A stretch of DNA of 64,000 bases from Candidozyma auris. Lineage: Eukaryota > Ascomycota > Pichiomycetes > Serinales > Metschnikowiaceae. The translations under genes and the position numbers were made by a program. Where the stretch lies: NCBI RefSeq assembly GCF_003013715.1, contig NC_072814.1:1612001-1676000 (forward strand), written 5' to 3'. Under the pieces are notes generated by a model. That model was not told the origin of the DNA, ran no database searches, and was given only the letters and a program-made list of their open reading frames with translations. Below are positions 46,510 through 56,445 of this stretch, in pieces (position 1 is the first letter of the stretch; each line of letters opens with the position of its first letter).

Positions 46510-48350
46510 TCTGAAGTGAAAGTGTGGTACAGGAAGCTGAACCGAGGAGAAATAATTGGTGGTTATCGTGCCAGAAAAAAAGAAGCAGCTAGCTTGTGTT
46601 GATGACGGCCTAACTGGTTCAGTGCAGCCGTTGGTGTGCAGAATAGCCGAGATTGCGCAAGGAAGGATGGATCCTGTGAAGGACCCCCCAGGGACATGGA
46701 CAGAGGCAGTGAGAGATAATTTATGGGTGGGAACTAGCGAAAGTAGCAGCAAAAGTACAAGCCAAGGTGTTGAATTGGACTGAGCAGAATTTCCACTTAC
46801 TCACTTTTCTCCTCTATAATTCATGGTCAGACCCTGAAGGTTAAGTGCTGAATCATGACTTCTGGGACATGCGGTTTCGCAGCCATCCAACGTTGCTGTC
46901 TGGGTCCTTTGTGTCACTTGAGGTGAGAACTGACACTGCTTCGTTTTCCTCCACACACGAGGGGTGAGCTTGAAGGGTCACGAGGTTGGAGAGATCAAAT
47001 CAGCTGTTTTTTCAATAAATGCCATCTGTTCAAGGAATAAGTAATAGCAAAACTGTTGGTGCTACAATTTGACCTACTGTGTACTTCTAGGATCGTCCTA
47101 TGAAAGGGTACACTTAGAGCTGCAGTGAGCCTCCCTGGAGGGTGATTGCATTCTAGGGGCATTTTTATTGCCAGTAACTTTGAGATTCTATAAGATCGTC
47201 GACTTCGTGGAGCTAAGTGTGTTCCTGAGAGAAGGCTGTTTTCGTGGTTGCAAAAATGTCGTCGCATGGTCAGTACAAGCTTCCCAAGAATACCCGGAAC
47301 CACATCCTGAAAGAGCACTTCCACTCAAACCTGCTAACATAAGAGAATCACCATGGTTGATTCAAAGCCAAATATCGTTTTCTATTTCTCAGAGGCCAAG
47401 TTGACTCGACCCTTGCTGAGGTAGCCACGACATTGTCGTTTGCGTGGAGGGAAGGTCAATTAAACAGAGTGCTTCAGAGGACACCTTCGACACTGCCATT
47501 ACTTGTGTGAATGACAACTGTATGATGGTTAAGTTTTCCTTTTTTTTTCTACTATGGGTACCTCTTGTCAAAAAGGTGTTTTCTGATCTGCCTTTTCTGG
47601 TCCTCGTTATGACCGTCTGGATGGTAAACCTTAAGTTGGTTATGTCGACAAACTTAGGTCATCAGAATGTAATGCATTCTGGGATCCAATTTTGCGAGAG
47701 GTACGTGCATCATCGTAGATTTGGCAGGTGCTTATAATAGTGGTAATTGAGAATTCGCAGCCACTGATCACGGACACCAAATGAAGAGAATTTGTAGCAT
47801 TGACAAAACAGCTCTATGATGAAGTTCAAGCCAAGAAGTTAACGAGCTGACCAAGATTGGTATATATATCTAAGAAAGAAAGAATCATTCTTGAATTGAC
47901 TTGGGCACCCTACTAGTAGCTCTTCTATTGAGCCCCAAGCAAAATAAACAAAAAAAGTTCCGTATGTTGCTGAACAACAAATAATATGAAAGCATCTTCA
48001 TCTTATTAATCCGAGCATCTTATTGTTTTGCCAATTGTGGTAGTCTGTGGGCCCGGGACCCCTCCTCAATGTCCATTTTGCAGCCAAAGGAACGGCCATA
48101 GCCGACAAAAGACAACCCTGAAGTTCCACATAAAATTCGACTTACCTTATCAAACTTCTTGATCATCGACAAATTGCTTACGCATAACCCGACGAGTTCT
48201 GTCCTAACTCTGGCCTGTTTTCTGTAGATTGCATTCACGTGAGAATTTGTCAAATGCCCACCGCACCTTACTAGTGCTTTATAAGCATGACTAAAGACAC
48301 AGACGCCATAGTATAACATGAATCCACTAGCCCTTTAAATAGGGAAGTAG
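46510..48350. promoter_or_regulatory. Long gene-free region between SEG1 and the LigB-like gene
   Basis: This 1.84-kb divergent gap has no supported gene. It holds several copies of the recurrent motif: TTTCGCAGCCA at 46875-46885, TGGTTGCAAAA at 47245-47255, ATTCGCAGCCA at 47753-47763 and an exact TTTTGCAGCCA at 48076-48086. A TATATATAT stretch lies near 47860-47868. A 99-codon ATG frame on minus (48020-48319) is the only sizeable frame and looks like chance. The motif density could mean unannotated transcripts. Confidence 0.45.
48076..48086 (+). promoter_or_regulatory. Exact TTTTGCAGCCA element upstream of the LigB-like gene
   Basis: This exact 11-mer is in gene orientation, 265 bp upstream of the first ATG of the dioxygenase gene. 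Confidence 0.45.
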
Positions 48351-49403
48351 ATGTGGATCTTTTCTGCCATAATTGCAATCACGTTAGCTACACTATTCCG
48401 AATGGTTTCAAAAAATTTGGTCACTGATTCTGTGCCGTTGGCATTCAAGCCAAATCCGGCCCCTTATCCTGCTTACTTCTTATCGCATGGTGGCCCTACT
48501 TTTATGTATAGAGATGCCGACTTTGGCAACAAGAGGGCTTACGATGCCTTGAGAAATATCGGTCAGACCATCAAAAACAAATACAAGCCAGATTATATCA
48601 TCATTGTTTCTGCCCATTGGCAGCTGGGTGGGTCCAAAGCGGTTGAGATAGCGGTTCCTTCCAAACCACCAAAACTGAAAAGCGACGAAAACACTCTCGT
48701 GTATGATTTTTACAACTTTCCTAGACATATGTACCAGGAATGGTTCCGGAGCTTGAACTCGGCGTTCTTATCGGAAGAGATTCGCCAGAGACTCCAGGAG
48801 AATGGTTTTCACTCTAAGTTGACTGAAAGAGGTATTGATCACGGTGTGTGGGTGCCTTTCAAAGTAGCCTTCTCCAATTACAACACTTTGAACCCACCTC
48901 CTCAGGGAGTGGACCCTGGGCTAGATTTGCCTGACACTCGTGTGATTCAAGTCTCGTTGACAGGTAATGAGAAGGACTTCGACACACACTTCCAGTTGGG
49001 CAAAATTCTCAATCACTACAGACAAAATCTTATCTGGGACCCAGTGGAGGAGCGTTATCTTAAAGGAATGGTTATCTGCTCAGGGATGTCTGTTCATAAT
49101 TTGAGAGACATATCGAGTTTCCTCAGAAATGCGGATAGTGTGCTTCCTTACACAACGAAGTTTAGTAATTTGCTTCGTGAGACTATGAAGAACGGGCCAG
49201 ACTTGCTTGCTAATCTCAACAAGATCAAGACGGATCACGAGAAGTTGCTTTTCCAAGCACATCCTACACTCGAGCATTTTGTACCTATAGTCGTTGCCTC
49301 GGGCCTCCTCAGTGAAACTCCAAAAGAGCCCATCGTCGAAGTTTTCAGTGAAGACCAAGGCAGCTTAGCTTGGGGCATGTATCAATTTGGTAAATCATTC
49401 TAG
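48351..49403 (+). CDS. Class III extradiol ring-cleavage dioxygenase (LigB/DOPA-dioxygenase type)
   Basis: From the first ATG this is 350 aa. The LigB fold shows AYFLSHGGPTFMYRD (His46), YIIIVSAHWQ (His89), GIDHGVWVPFK (His near 165) and LFQAHPTLEHFVPIVVASG near the C-terminus. These His positions would bind catalytic Fe(II) or Zn. Relatives open catechol-type rings such as 4,5-DOPA; the substrate here is unknown. The first 17 residues form a hydrophobic stretch absent from typical relatives. A TTTAAATA element lies only about 10-17 bp upstream of that ATG. If it is the TATA box, the real start is Met18 at 48402, giving 333 aa of cytosolic enzyme. Saccharomyces has no obvious equivalent that I recall. 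Confidence 0.85.
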   Translation: MWIFSAIIAITLATLFRMVSKNLVTDSVPLAFKPNPAPYPAYFLSHGGPTFMYRDADFGNKRAYDALRNIGQTIKNKYKPDYIIIVSAHWQLGGSKAVEIAVPSKPPKLKSDENTLVYDFYNFPRHMYQEWFRSLNSAFLSEEIRQRLQENGFHSKLTERGIDHGVWVPFKVAFSNYNTLNPPPQGVDPGLDLPDTRVIQVSLTGNEKDFDTHFQLGKILNHYRQNLIWDPVEERYLKGMVICSGMSVHNLRDISSFLRNADSVLPYTTKFSNLLRETMKNGPDLLANLNKIKTDHEKLLFQAHPTLEHFVPIVVASGLLSETPKEPIVEVFSEDQGSLAWGMYQFGKSF

Positions 49404-49579
49404 TTAGACACATCAGTCGCATACACTGCTAAAACAATTACATTGTAATCCGTTGATTAATACTATATGACCATGCAAATAACCCATTTATAAAGGATAT
49501 CGTAAACAATGATGAACATACATCGGTGTGATGCCCGTAATCCTCTTCCTTGTATCTTTCATATGTCTCTAAATCTCCT

Positions 49580-49855
49580 CTACTTGATCAAAGACTTCAC
49601 AGCTGCTTCAATTTCAGACTCTTTCAAGCCATCCAAATTGTTCTTAACTTCTCTGCCCTTCTCAAATCTGGCTGTGACACTTGGAGGCACCCCAAATGCT
49701 TCTCTGATTAAGATGGGCAATTTGTAGTTGGTGGAGGTCTTGAGCGCGGGGTAATTCTTGACCAAAAAAGTTCTCAAGGGCTTGGAAGCCTCACCAGTCT
49801 GAGACAAATGGAATCTCAATTCCCTCAAGGCAGAAGAGACAGCAATCTTGGACAT
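49580..49855 (-). CDS. Mitochondrial complex I subunit NDUFA2/B8 (10.5 kDa)
   Basis: This 91-aa thioredoxin-like protein of the L51/S25/CI-B8 family starts MSKIAVSSALRELRFHLSQTG and contains LRTFLVKNYPALKTSTNYKLPILIRE with GVPPSVTARFEKGRE, the pattern of NDUFA2 and fungal 10.5-kDa subunits. It is an accessory subunit in the matrix arm of NADH:ubiquinone oxidoreductase. Its presence shows that the organism keeps proton-pumping complex I, unlike Saccharomyces. Upstream lie CACGTG (49940-49945) and an AATTGCAGCCA variant (49960-49970). Confidence 0.9.
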   Translation of the reverse strand: MSKIAVSSALRELRFHLSQTGEASKPLRTFLVKNYPALKTSTNYKLPILIREAFGVPPSVTARFEKGREVKNNLDGLKESEIEAAVKSLIK

Positions 49856-50354
49856 GGGATCTAGTTCTGTTGTCTATGGAGATAGTCGTTCCTTGTAATG
49901 GAACGGATTTGACTGGTGGAAAAAATCGTGCGAAGAAGTCACGTGATCACCAAAGGATCAATTGCAGCCACCCCAGGTAAGCGCCACAAGGTTTTTGGAA
50001 AAATAGTAGATTTCAACGTGAGTACATTTGAAAGAGTCAAACTTAGTTTCAGCAGACCACGCATTCTTCTTGGAACGACTGGTATCTCTAATAAACACTC
50101 TGTGATTGCTTTGGTTGACACTAGGGCTGAGTATAGAAGCGGCAATTCCCTCCAACTTCTGGATATTCAATGGAACTACAACAAATATATGACTTCAGAT
50201 GTTTCTATAATTGTTGCATTTTTACTACGGATAATACCATCTCATTACACATCACTACCACGTGACTCCATCAGAAAAATCCATCGCACCTCATCACCTA
50301 CATGGTCTCTGCACAGATTCTTCAGTACCTCACTACCCTCTTCACAAATATATC
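49856..50354. promoter_or_regulatory. Divergent NDUFA2/RRP12 promoter region
   Basis: This 499-bp gap contains CACGTG at 49940-49945 (85 bp from NDUFA2) and at 50259-50264 (91 bp from RRP12), plus an AATTGCAGCCA motif variant at 49960-49970. Frames here are chance. Confidence 0.5.
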
Positions 50355-53300
50355 ATGGCAGAGCTGAATCCTGAGGGAGGCCAGTCTGTTGAGGCTTTGA
50401 TCCTCGACGAGAAGCTTGCCAAAATCAGAACTCAGGTCAATTCGAAACTCGATAACCAGAAGAATCTGGCTCTCATTTTATCTGCGGTCGAGGAGAATAT
50501 CACAGAGCAGGGAAACGAGAAGACGTCAGTGGCTTACTTTGTTTCTTTTCTTTCTCTTCTCGAGCTGTCTATATCGGAGGATGAAATTGCAGATGCCAAC
50601 GTTGCGATGGCTGCAGCCTATTTCTTGGACTTGGTCATCCCATCCACACCAGCAGCACTTTTGAAGCAAAAGTTCGCTCAGATCTTAAGCAAATTGGCGC
50701 CGATCTTGACAAACGAAGAAGCAGGTGCTCCACTACTTAGGTCTGCAATCGGGGCTTTGGAAGGCTTGTTGTTGGCTCAAGATCATCCCCTGTGGCAGTC
50801 TTCTGGAAACGTCTCACCGAAGAGAGCCCTCATCGGGTTGCTAGAGTTGGCCTTTGATGCTCGTCCCAAGGTCAGAAAGAGAGCTCAGGAAGCTGTTCAG
50901 AAAGTTCTTTCACACCCTCCAGCGTCACCTTCTCCTACACATGTGGCTGCCGGCCTTTGTGGCGAGCTTGCCTTGAAGAGATTGGCTGCCCTCCTTTCAG
51001 AAGCACCCAAGTCGAAGAGAGCAGAAAAGAACAAAGAGTCCAACGCTACGATCATCCACTGTTTACAACTTATCACTGCCATCACTTCAGCAAACGCTTG
51101 GCCCGCTTCCCATATCGAGAAACTATGTGACGTCTTGCTTGAAGTCTCAAAGACCTCAGACCAGTTCTTGGTTTCCGCTGCATTCGATGGCTTCAATGGT
51201 TTGTTCGTGTCTATGACAAACGAAATTGACACAGAAAAATTCACCCGAGTACTCGATATTATCTTTGATTTAAAACCTCCTGTGGACGACGCTCACTTGG
51301 CAGCTTCCTGGCTTGCTGTTGTTGCAAAAGGCACAGAGTCTTTTGCCAAGGTTCTGCCTGAGCTTTCAATACAGAGAATCCAAAAACTGTTTCCCGTCAT
51401 TGCTGAATTCCTCTTGTCGGAAAACAAGAACATCTACACTTCTGCATCTCAGTGTATGATTGCAATCCTTAGTGAAGGTCTTCCGGACATGTATTTGCTT
51501 CAGCGCTCGGCTGAATACAACATCACTCCAGAAATATATGAAAAGGTTGATGATATGATCACGACAATCGCTGAATATATCGAGAAGGAGTTGCTCACGA
51601 TCAAGTACCAGCATGCCACCAGAGTCATCCTCGAATTCTTGACTGCCGCTGTACTCAAGCTCAGATCGAGAACTAACCCAGACTTTCTTACCATTCTTAG
51701 AACCGTTGGCGAATGGAGGTCCAATGAGGACATGAATTTCCCTTACAACAGAGAGGCAGAGGACTTTATCGCTGCCTGCATTTCTAGCATGGGACCGGAG
51801 GCTGTTCTAGCAGAGCTTCCTCTTAATCTTACAGGCTCCAACGATGGAGAGCCTGGAAGGGCCTGGCTATTACCTATTTTGAGAGATAACGTGCGCTTCG
51901 CTTCGTTGCAATATTACAAACAAAACATCTTGCCTCTTGCAGCTGTCTTCGAGGAGAAGGTTGCGAATGCTTCAAACAAGGAGGCCATGCATATCAAAAT
52001 TTTCCAAACAATCATCGACCAGATATGGTCTTTGCTCCCTCATTTCTGTGATCTCCCCACAGATTTAAGGAGAGCGTTTGATAACGAGTTTGCCGGTCAA
52101 TTAAGTGACTTGCTTTACTCAAATGTTAAGCTGAGAGTCATTATTTGCCATGCCTTGCGTTTGTTGGCAGAGTCGAACCTTGTATACAGCAAGGGTGCTC
52201 TTTCAGATGACCCATTGATGATACAGACTTTCCCCATCAAAGAAGCAGAAGAAAATTTAAAGCATTTGTCATCCATGGCTAACAACCTTGTACTGGTCCT
52301 CTTCAATGTCTACGTGAATACCATTGCTGAGGCAAGAGGTTTCATATTGGAAACGATTGATATGTATTTGCAACTCATTCCAGCCAATGAATTGAAGATC
52401 TTGTTGGAAAAAGTGTTCGAGAACTTGCACACTTCGATACAGATGGACGAGTCTGAGCTTCAGCAGAACCAAAAGAAGGACCAACCACCTCCACAGAGTG
52501 TATCAATGATGGATTTGGTCGTTGCTATGGCCAAGTATGCGCCTGAGGACTCATACAATGGTTTATTCAATGTGTTTGTCTTCGGTGTGAAAAGAGAAAA
52601 CAATGCCAATATTCAGAAGAGGTCTTACAGAATTATCTCTAAGCTCAATGAATCAGAGTCCGGCCGGAATGCTATCAGGAAGTTCCTTTCAGATATTGAG
52701 AACGTCTTCTTGCAAACGATAAGCAGCACGCATACTTCTTCCAGAACTAATAGATTGGCTGCACTTACAGTAATCATGGATATGCTTCCAGTTTCCGATT
52801 TGCACTTCATTCCTGCCATTTTGCAAGAGATCATTATGTCCACCAAGGATGTCAACGAAAAGTCTCGCGAAGCTGCTTTCAATCTTTTGGTCCAGATGGG
52901 TAAGAAGATGGCCGAGGGCGGAATTATCAGAAATGATTTGATTCCCGACTTTGGACCTGATGCCGAACCTTCGCAGGCCAGTTTGACCGAGTATTTCACC
53001 ATGGTGAGTGCTGGTTTGGCTGGGCAGAGTCAGCATATGATTTCTGCCACCATCACGGCACTCTCGTGCTTGATGTTCGAGTTCAAAGACCAATTGCCTC
53101 AAGAAACGTTGATTGAACTTGCCTCAACAGTCGAGTTGTTCTTGACCCACAATTCTAGAGAAATCGCCAAGTCTGCTATTGGTTTCGTAAAAGTGGAGGT
53201 TCTCTCGTTGCCAGAGGATCTTGTTCGTTCCAACTTATCTGAGATGTTGACCAAGTTGATGAGATGGTCACACGAGCACAAAGACCACTTCAAGTCGAAG

Positions 53301-53978
53301 GTGAAGCACATTGTGGAAAGATTGATCAGGAAGTTCGGCGTCGAGGAAGTGGAGAAAGCTATGCCTGAGGAAGATAGAAAACTTGTTGCCAACATCAGAA
53401 AGACAAGGAACAGAGCGAAGAAGCATAAGGATGCAGATGAAGAGGGCGCCCAGAAGCAGGGAAAGAAATTCATGTCTGCTTATGAAGAGGCTATTCACGA
53501 CTCAGAATCAGAAGACGAGAACGAAGACGAGAGACCTACCAGGGCTGGCAAGAGAAACAAGGGCGGTGATATGTACATTTTGGAGGACGCGGATGAGCCC
53601 TTGAACTTGTTGGACCGCCAAACATTAGCCCGTATTTCTTCTTCCAAACCAAAGAAGTTTACAAAGAAAGACGCTAAGAATGAGCAAGTTGAGATGAGAA
53701 ACGGCAAGATTGTGTTCAAGGAGATGACTGACGAGGACCCACTCGCCAAGGAAGGTTCTGGAATCGATGCATACTTGGACGCTGTCAAGCAAGCACCTGT
53801 GAGAGGCCAGAAGAATAAGTTGAAGTTCAAGAAGAGCAAGAATGAGGACGATTGGTCTGACGACGAACAAGAGGAGGCCAAACCCGCGAGGGAACTGACT
53901 CGCAAGACTCTAGGTAAGGGCAACAGAGTGGGCAAGCCAGCCAAAAAGCAGAAATTTAAAGCTAGAAAGAAGCTCTAA
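50355..53978 (+). CDS. RRP12: Ribosome biogenesis HEAT-repeat protein Rrp12
   Basis: The frame opens earlier at a GTG, but the first ATG is at 50355 (MAELNPEGG), giving 1207 aa, close to Saccharomyces Rrp12 (1228). The protein is built of HEAT-like helical repeats, begins LDEKLAKIRTQVNSKL, then NQKNLALILSAVEE, and has an NUC173-type middle. The C-terminus is highly basic and charged (RKTRNRAKKHKD, GQKNKLKFKKSKN, KQKFKARKKL). Rrp12 binds RNA and Ran-GTP and assists nuclear export and maturation of both ribosomal subunits. CACGTG lies 91 bp upstream of the start. Confidence 0.93.
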   Translation: MAELNPEGGQSVEALILDEKLAKIRTQVNSKLDNQKNLALILSAVEENITEQGNEKTSVAYFVSFLSLLELSISEDEIADANVAMAAAYFLDLVIPSTPAALLKQKFAQILSKLAPILTNEEAGAPLLRSAIGALEGLLLAQDHPLWQSSGNVSPKRALIGLLELAFDARPKVRKRAQEAVQKVLSHPPASPSPTHVAAGLCGELALKRLAALLSEAPKSKRAEKNKESNATIIHCLQLITAITSANAWPASHIEKLCDVLLEVSKTSDQFLVSAAFDGFNGLFVSMTNEIDTEKFTRVLDIIFDLKPPVDDAHLAASWLAVVAKGTESFAKVLPELSIQRIQKLFPVIAEFLLSENKNIYTSASQCMIAILSEGLPDMYLLQRSAEYNITPEIYEKVDDMITTIAEYIEKELLTIKYQHATRVILEFLTAAVLKLRSRTNPDFLTILRTVGEWRSNEDMNFPYNREAEDFIAACISSMGPEAVLAELPLNLTGSNDGEPGRAWLLPILRDNVRFASLQYYKQNILPLAAVFEEKVANASNKEAMHIKIFQTIIDQIWSLLPHFCDLPTDLRRAFDNEFAGQLSDLLYSNVKLRVIICHALRLLAESNLVYSKGALSDDPLMIQTFPIKEAEENLKHLSSMANNLVLVLFNVYVNTIAEARGFILETIDMYLQLIPANELKILLEKVFENLHTSIQMDESELQQNQKKDQPPPQSVSMMDLVVAMAKYAPEDSYNGLFNVFVFGVKRENNANIQKRSYRIISKLNESESGRNAIRKFLSDIENVFLQTISSTHTSSRTNRLAALTVIMDMLPVSDLHFIPAILQEIIMSTKDVNEKSREAAFNLLVQMGKKMAEGGIIRNDLIPDFGPDAEPSQASLTEYFTMVSAGLAGQSQHMISATITALSCLMFEFKDQLPQETLIELASTVELFLTHNSREIAKSAIGFVKVEVLSLPEDLVRSNLSEMLTKLMRWSHEHKDHFKSKVKHIVERLIRKFGVEEVEKAMPEEDRKLVANIRKTRNRAKKHKDADEEGAQKQGKKFMSAYEEAIHDSESEDENEDERPTRAGKRNKGGDMYILEDADEPLNLLDRQTLARISSSKPKKFTKKDAKNEQVEMRNGKIVFKEMTDEDPLAKEGSGIDAYLDAVKQAPVRGQKNKLKFKKSKNEDDWSDDEQEEAKPARELTRKTLGKGNRVGKPAKKQKFKARKKL

Positions 53979-54157
53979 GTGAGGTTGAGTAGAGCCTAAA
54001 TTTTTCTTTTTTCTGCAAACCATAAATAACTGTACAATAGAATCATCTTTAGGTAGGATGTTTAGTGTAAGTGTGACAGGCGAGTGCGAGTACAGTAGAG
54101 CGAAAAATTAGATCTCACATTCATCAACTCACCTCTCATCCACATCACATATTCCTC

Positions 54158-54559
54158 ATGCCCAGAGGTGCACTCAGAATAAGGCTAGCCAGATTTGGCA
54201 GAAGGCACCAACCTCTATACAATATTGTCGTGGCTAACGCTAGGAAAGCCAGAGATGCTGTGCCCATAGAAGTCATCGGCACATACAACCCTACTCCCAT
54301 CCCACTTACGCCAGAAGAACAAGCCAAGGGAACGAAGCCATACAAACACATCGAGTTAGATTTCGATAGGTCCAAGTACTGGTTGGGTGTTGGTGCCGAA
54401 GTCACGGATCGTGTAGGCTTCCTATTCAAAAGAGCAGGGTTACTTCCTGAAGAGTGGCCCAAGCCTGCTAAACTCACTCAACACATCAAGAAGCCTATTG
54501 TCGAGGACATCCGCATAGAAAAGGAAGAGCCCAAGGAGCTCTACAGACCCAGAGATTAA
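54158..54559 (+). CDS. MRPS16: Mitochondrial small-subunit ribosomal protein bS16m
   Basis: This 133-aa protein begins directly with the bS16 core (RIRLARFGRRHQPLYNIVVA, VIGTYNP, DFDRSKYWLGVGAEVTDRV), followed by a fungal C-terminal extension rich in Lys, Glu and Pro. It belongs to the small mitoribosomal subunit. There is little presequence ahead of the core, as in Saccharomyces Mrps16 (121 aa), where the N-terminus itself targets. It converges with the unknown minus-strand gene to its right. Confidence 0.92.
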   Translation: MPRGALRIRLARFGRRHQPLYNIVVANARKARDAVPIEVIGTYNPTPIPLTPEEQAKGTKPYKHIELDFDRSKYWLGVGAEVTDRVGFLFKRAGLLPEEWPKPAKLTQHIKKPIVEDIRIEKEEPKELYRPRD

Positions 54560-54653
54560 GTGAAAAAGACCAAACGGAACTGGATCTTGTCATACCCTGT
54601 AAATATTAATAAAAGGAACATTGACATTTGCGTTGACAGTGTCAGCGACACAG

Positions 54654-56213
54654 CTACCGCATGATTCCCTTGCACTTTTTGTGCTTATGCCATAGAAATA
54701 GCCGACACTTCCAACATCCCTTGAAGCGGCAGTTGCCACGCCATATATTGTCTTCGACCATCGCTCGTAGCTCTCTCACTTCCTGTGCTACTTCTTCGTT
54801 TAAGCGATACACTTTTAGGTAGCATGGGTCCTCAGGTAGATCACGCTTATGGTAATTTGCAGCAAATAAAGCTGTTCTGGGACTGATTTCGGTGCCCTTG
54901 GATCTAGGCAAAGAAAGGAGGTGTTCTTTGGTGGGATCTGAGTTGGTGTTCACTTGAGAGACCTTGCGGAAAGACTCAGAGTTCTTCGGTTGGCTTATGG
55001 GAATATAGTACTCCTTTTCATTGGTTACTTCTATTGCTTCATTGTTATCGTCGAAATATTTCACGAAGTCTGGTACATCTTTTGAGGAAAGCCGTTCCTG
55101 GTTTATGTAGTTAATATAGTGGCCCTCTGGGAACTTTGCAGAGTCTACCACCCTCTTCACCACGGTGCTTTCGTGTTTGTCGGCGATCTTTTCGATGAGA
55201 AGCTTATCTTCGTAAATATCGTTGTACACATCAATGTACATCTGCAAGTAGTTGACTGCTTGACTTACCGTGCACCAGCTAAGAGGATGGCAAGGGAACA
55301 TTCGGATCACCAGCAAAAAATGCTCTTGAATCAAACGACGCTGGGAGTCAAATAGCGCTGAGTTAGCTTGTGTTTTGGAAAAAGCATTAATCCGCTGGAA
55401 GTGACAGAGAAACTCGTCAAAGTACTCCAAGTCAAGAAATGCCAACCCTTTGTTGCGCATGAGGTCTTCAAAGTAGATAAACACCGTCGCCGTGGGGACA
55501 GTATTATTCAAAATCGTGACGATGAGTTTCGTCACCATATTCAGCGACTGCGCCATCCAGTCGCTCCACAAGTTGAGCGGCGTGTTGTTTGGCCCAATGC
55601 CTTTGTCCAAGTCGCTAGCGCTTCCAAGGACCTTGATCTGACTATTCAACGCAGCCTGTAATTTTCTCGTCACAGCCAACAATGTTGTTGTATGGAAACT
55701 AGATACCCGTAGTCCGTGGGGACCTTCAATGCTTTGGTCGTCTGAAAGCACTCCAGGAATTCTGAGTGGGTTGGTGAACCCATAGAGTAAAGTGACAAGC
55801 TCATGCACCTCCTTGATGATCAGCTGGGTCACCACGAGATCAGGCCGCTCAAGCGTCTGCTTCAACGCCGGAATGATGAGTCTAGTAATCAAGATGTCCA
55901 GTTTCCTCAGAAGCTGCTGGATGTAATGGGCATATGTGGGCCTGTCGATGCTCACACAGTGAAGAAGCAGCTCATAGATAGCGCTCTTGAGGTGAGTGAG
56001 CACGGCAGGGATGGTTTCAACGTCAGAGAATCCACATTGAGCCAGATAGGAAATGAGAGCCAACAGATTGCTCAAACGAGTGTCGCCAAAGGTGCGTTGG
56101 TAGAGTCTTCCGTTGGGAGAGGCAGGGGAGCTTTCAGAGTCCAAAGTGGTGACGTTAGAGGGCTCGACGGGGTTGAAGTAAGGGTCAGGGGGCCCGAAAA
56201 GGTCGTCGGACAT
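54654..56213 (-). CDS. Unidentified helical protein with a Cys/His-rich C-terminus
   Basis: I do not recognise this 519-aa protein. It begins MSDDLFGPPDPYFNP, followed by a long, largely helical body (about 40-330) rich in Leu and Ile without membrane-type segments. A charged, probably flexible stretch (about 360-440) comes next. The last 25 residues contain CRFKGCWKCRLFLWHKHKKC, a compact Cys/His/Trp cluster that could bind metal. An exact TTTTGCAGCCA element lies 88 bp upstream in gene orientation, so it has the same promoter layout as the housekeeping genes here. It is a real gene by length, ATG and promoter. The function is unassigned. Confidence 0.75.
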   Translation of the reverse strand: MSDDLFGPPDPYFNPVEPSNVTTLDSESSPASPNGRLYQRTFGDTRLSNLLALISYLAQCGFSDVETIPAVLTHLKSAIYELLLHCVSIDRPTYAHYIQQLLRKLDILITRLIIPALKQTLERPDLVVTQLIIKEVHELVTLLYGFTNPLRIPGVLSDDQSIEGPHGLRVSSFHTTTLLAVTRKLQAALNSQIKVLGSASDLDKGIGPNNTPLNLWSDWMAQSLNMVTKLIVTILNNTVPTATVFIYFEDLMRNKGLAFLDLEYFDEFLCHFQRINAFSKTQANSALFDSQRRLIQEHFLLVIRMFPCHPLSWCTVSQAVNYLQMYIDVYNDIYEDKLLIEKIADKHESTVVKRVVDSAKFPEGHYINYINQERLSSKDVPDFVKYFDDNNEAIEVTNEKEYYIPISQPKNSESFRKVSQVNTNSDPTKEHLLSLPRSKGTEISPRTALFAANYHKRDLPEDPCYLKVYRLNEEVAQEVRELRAMVEDNIWRGNCRFKGCWKCRLFLWHKHKKCKGIMR

Positions 56214-56300
56214 TTTCGGCGGCTACGAGGGTGGAAGAGAAGAAGGAAGTGGTTGCAAAGGTGAGACGGAAGTAACGTGGATCTTGGGCCTTTTATATAA

Positions 56301-56311
56301 TGGCTGCAAAA
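56301..56311 (-). promoter_or_regulatory. Exact TTTTGCAGCCA element upstream of the unknown 519-aa gene
   Basis: TGGCTGCAAAA on plus reads TTTTGCAGCCA toward the gene, 88 bp upstream of its ATG. A TTTTATATAA sequence lies next to it. Confidence 0.55.
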
Positions 56312-56445
56312 TGGAATATCCTGTGCAGGTGAGCACAGTGTTGGAAAACCAACACCTAGGCGACAGAACTTTCCTTTCCGCTACTAGTGCGTTCTACAAT
56401 GAGGTGTGTTGCGACGCTATCTGTTCTGTGTGACTATCTACACGA

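Noticed and set aside
46432..46752. 106-codon minus frame over the SEG1 start
   Set aside because: It reads through the SEG1 exon 1 and into the intron; the spliced SEG1 model explains the ATG better.
48020..48319. 99-codon ATG frame on minus, divergent from the LigB-like gene
   Set aside because: No recognisable features, and it contains the intergenic TTTTGCAGCCA motif; most likely chance.
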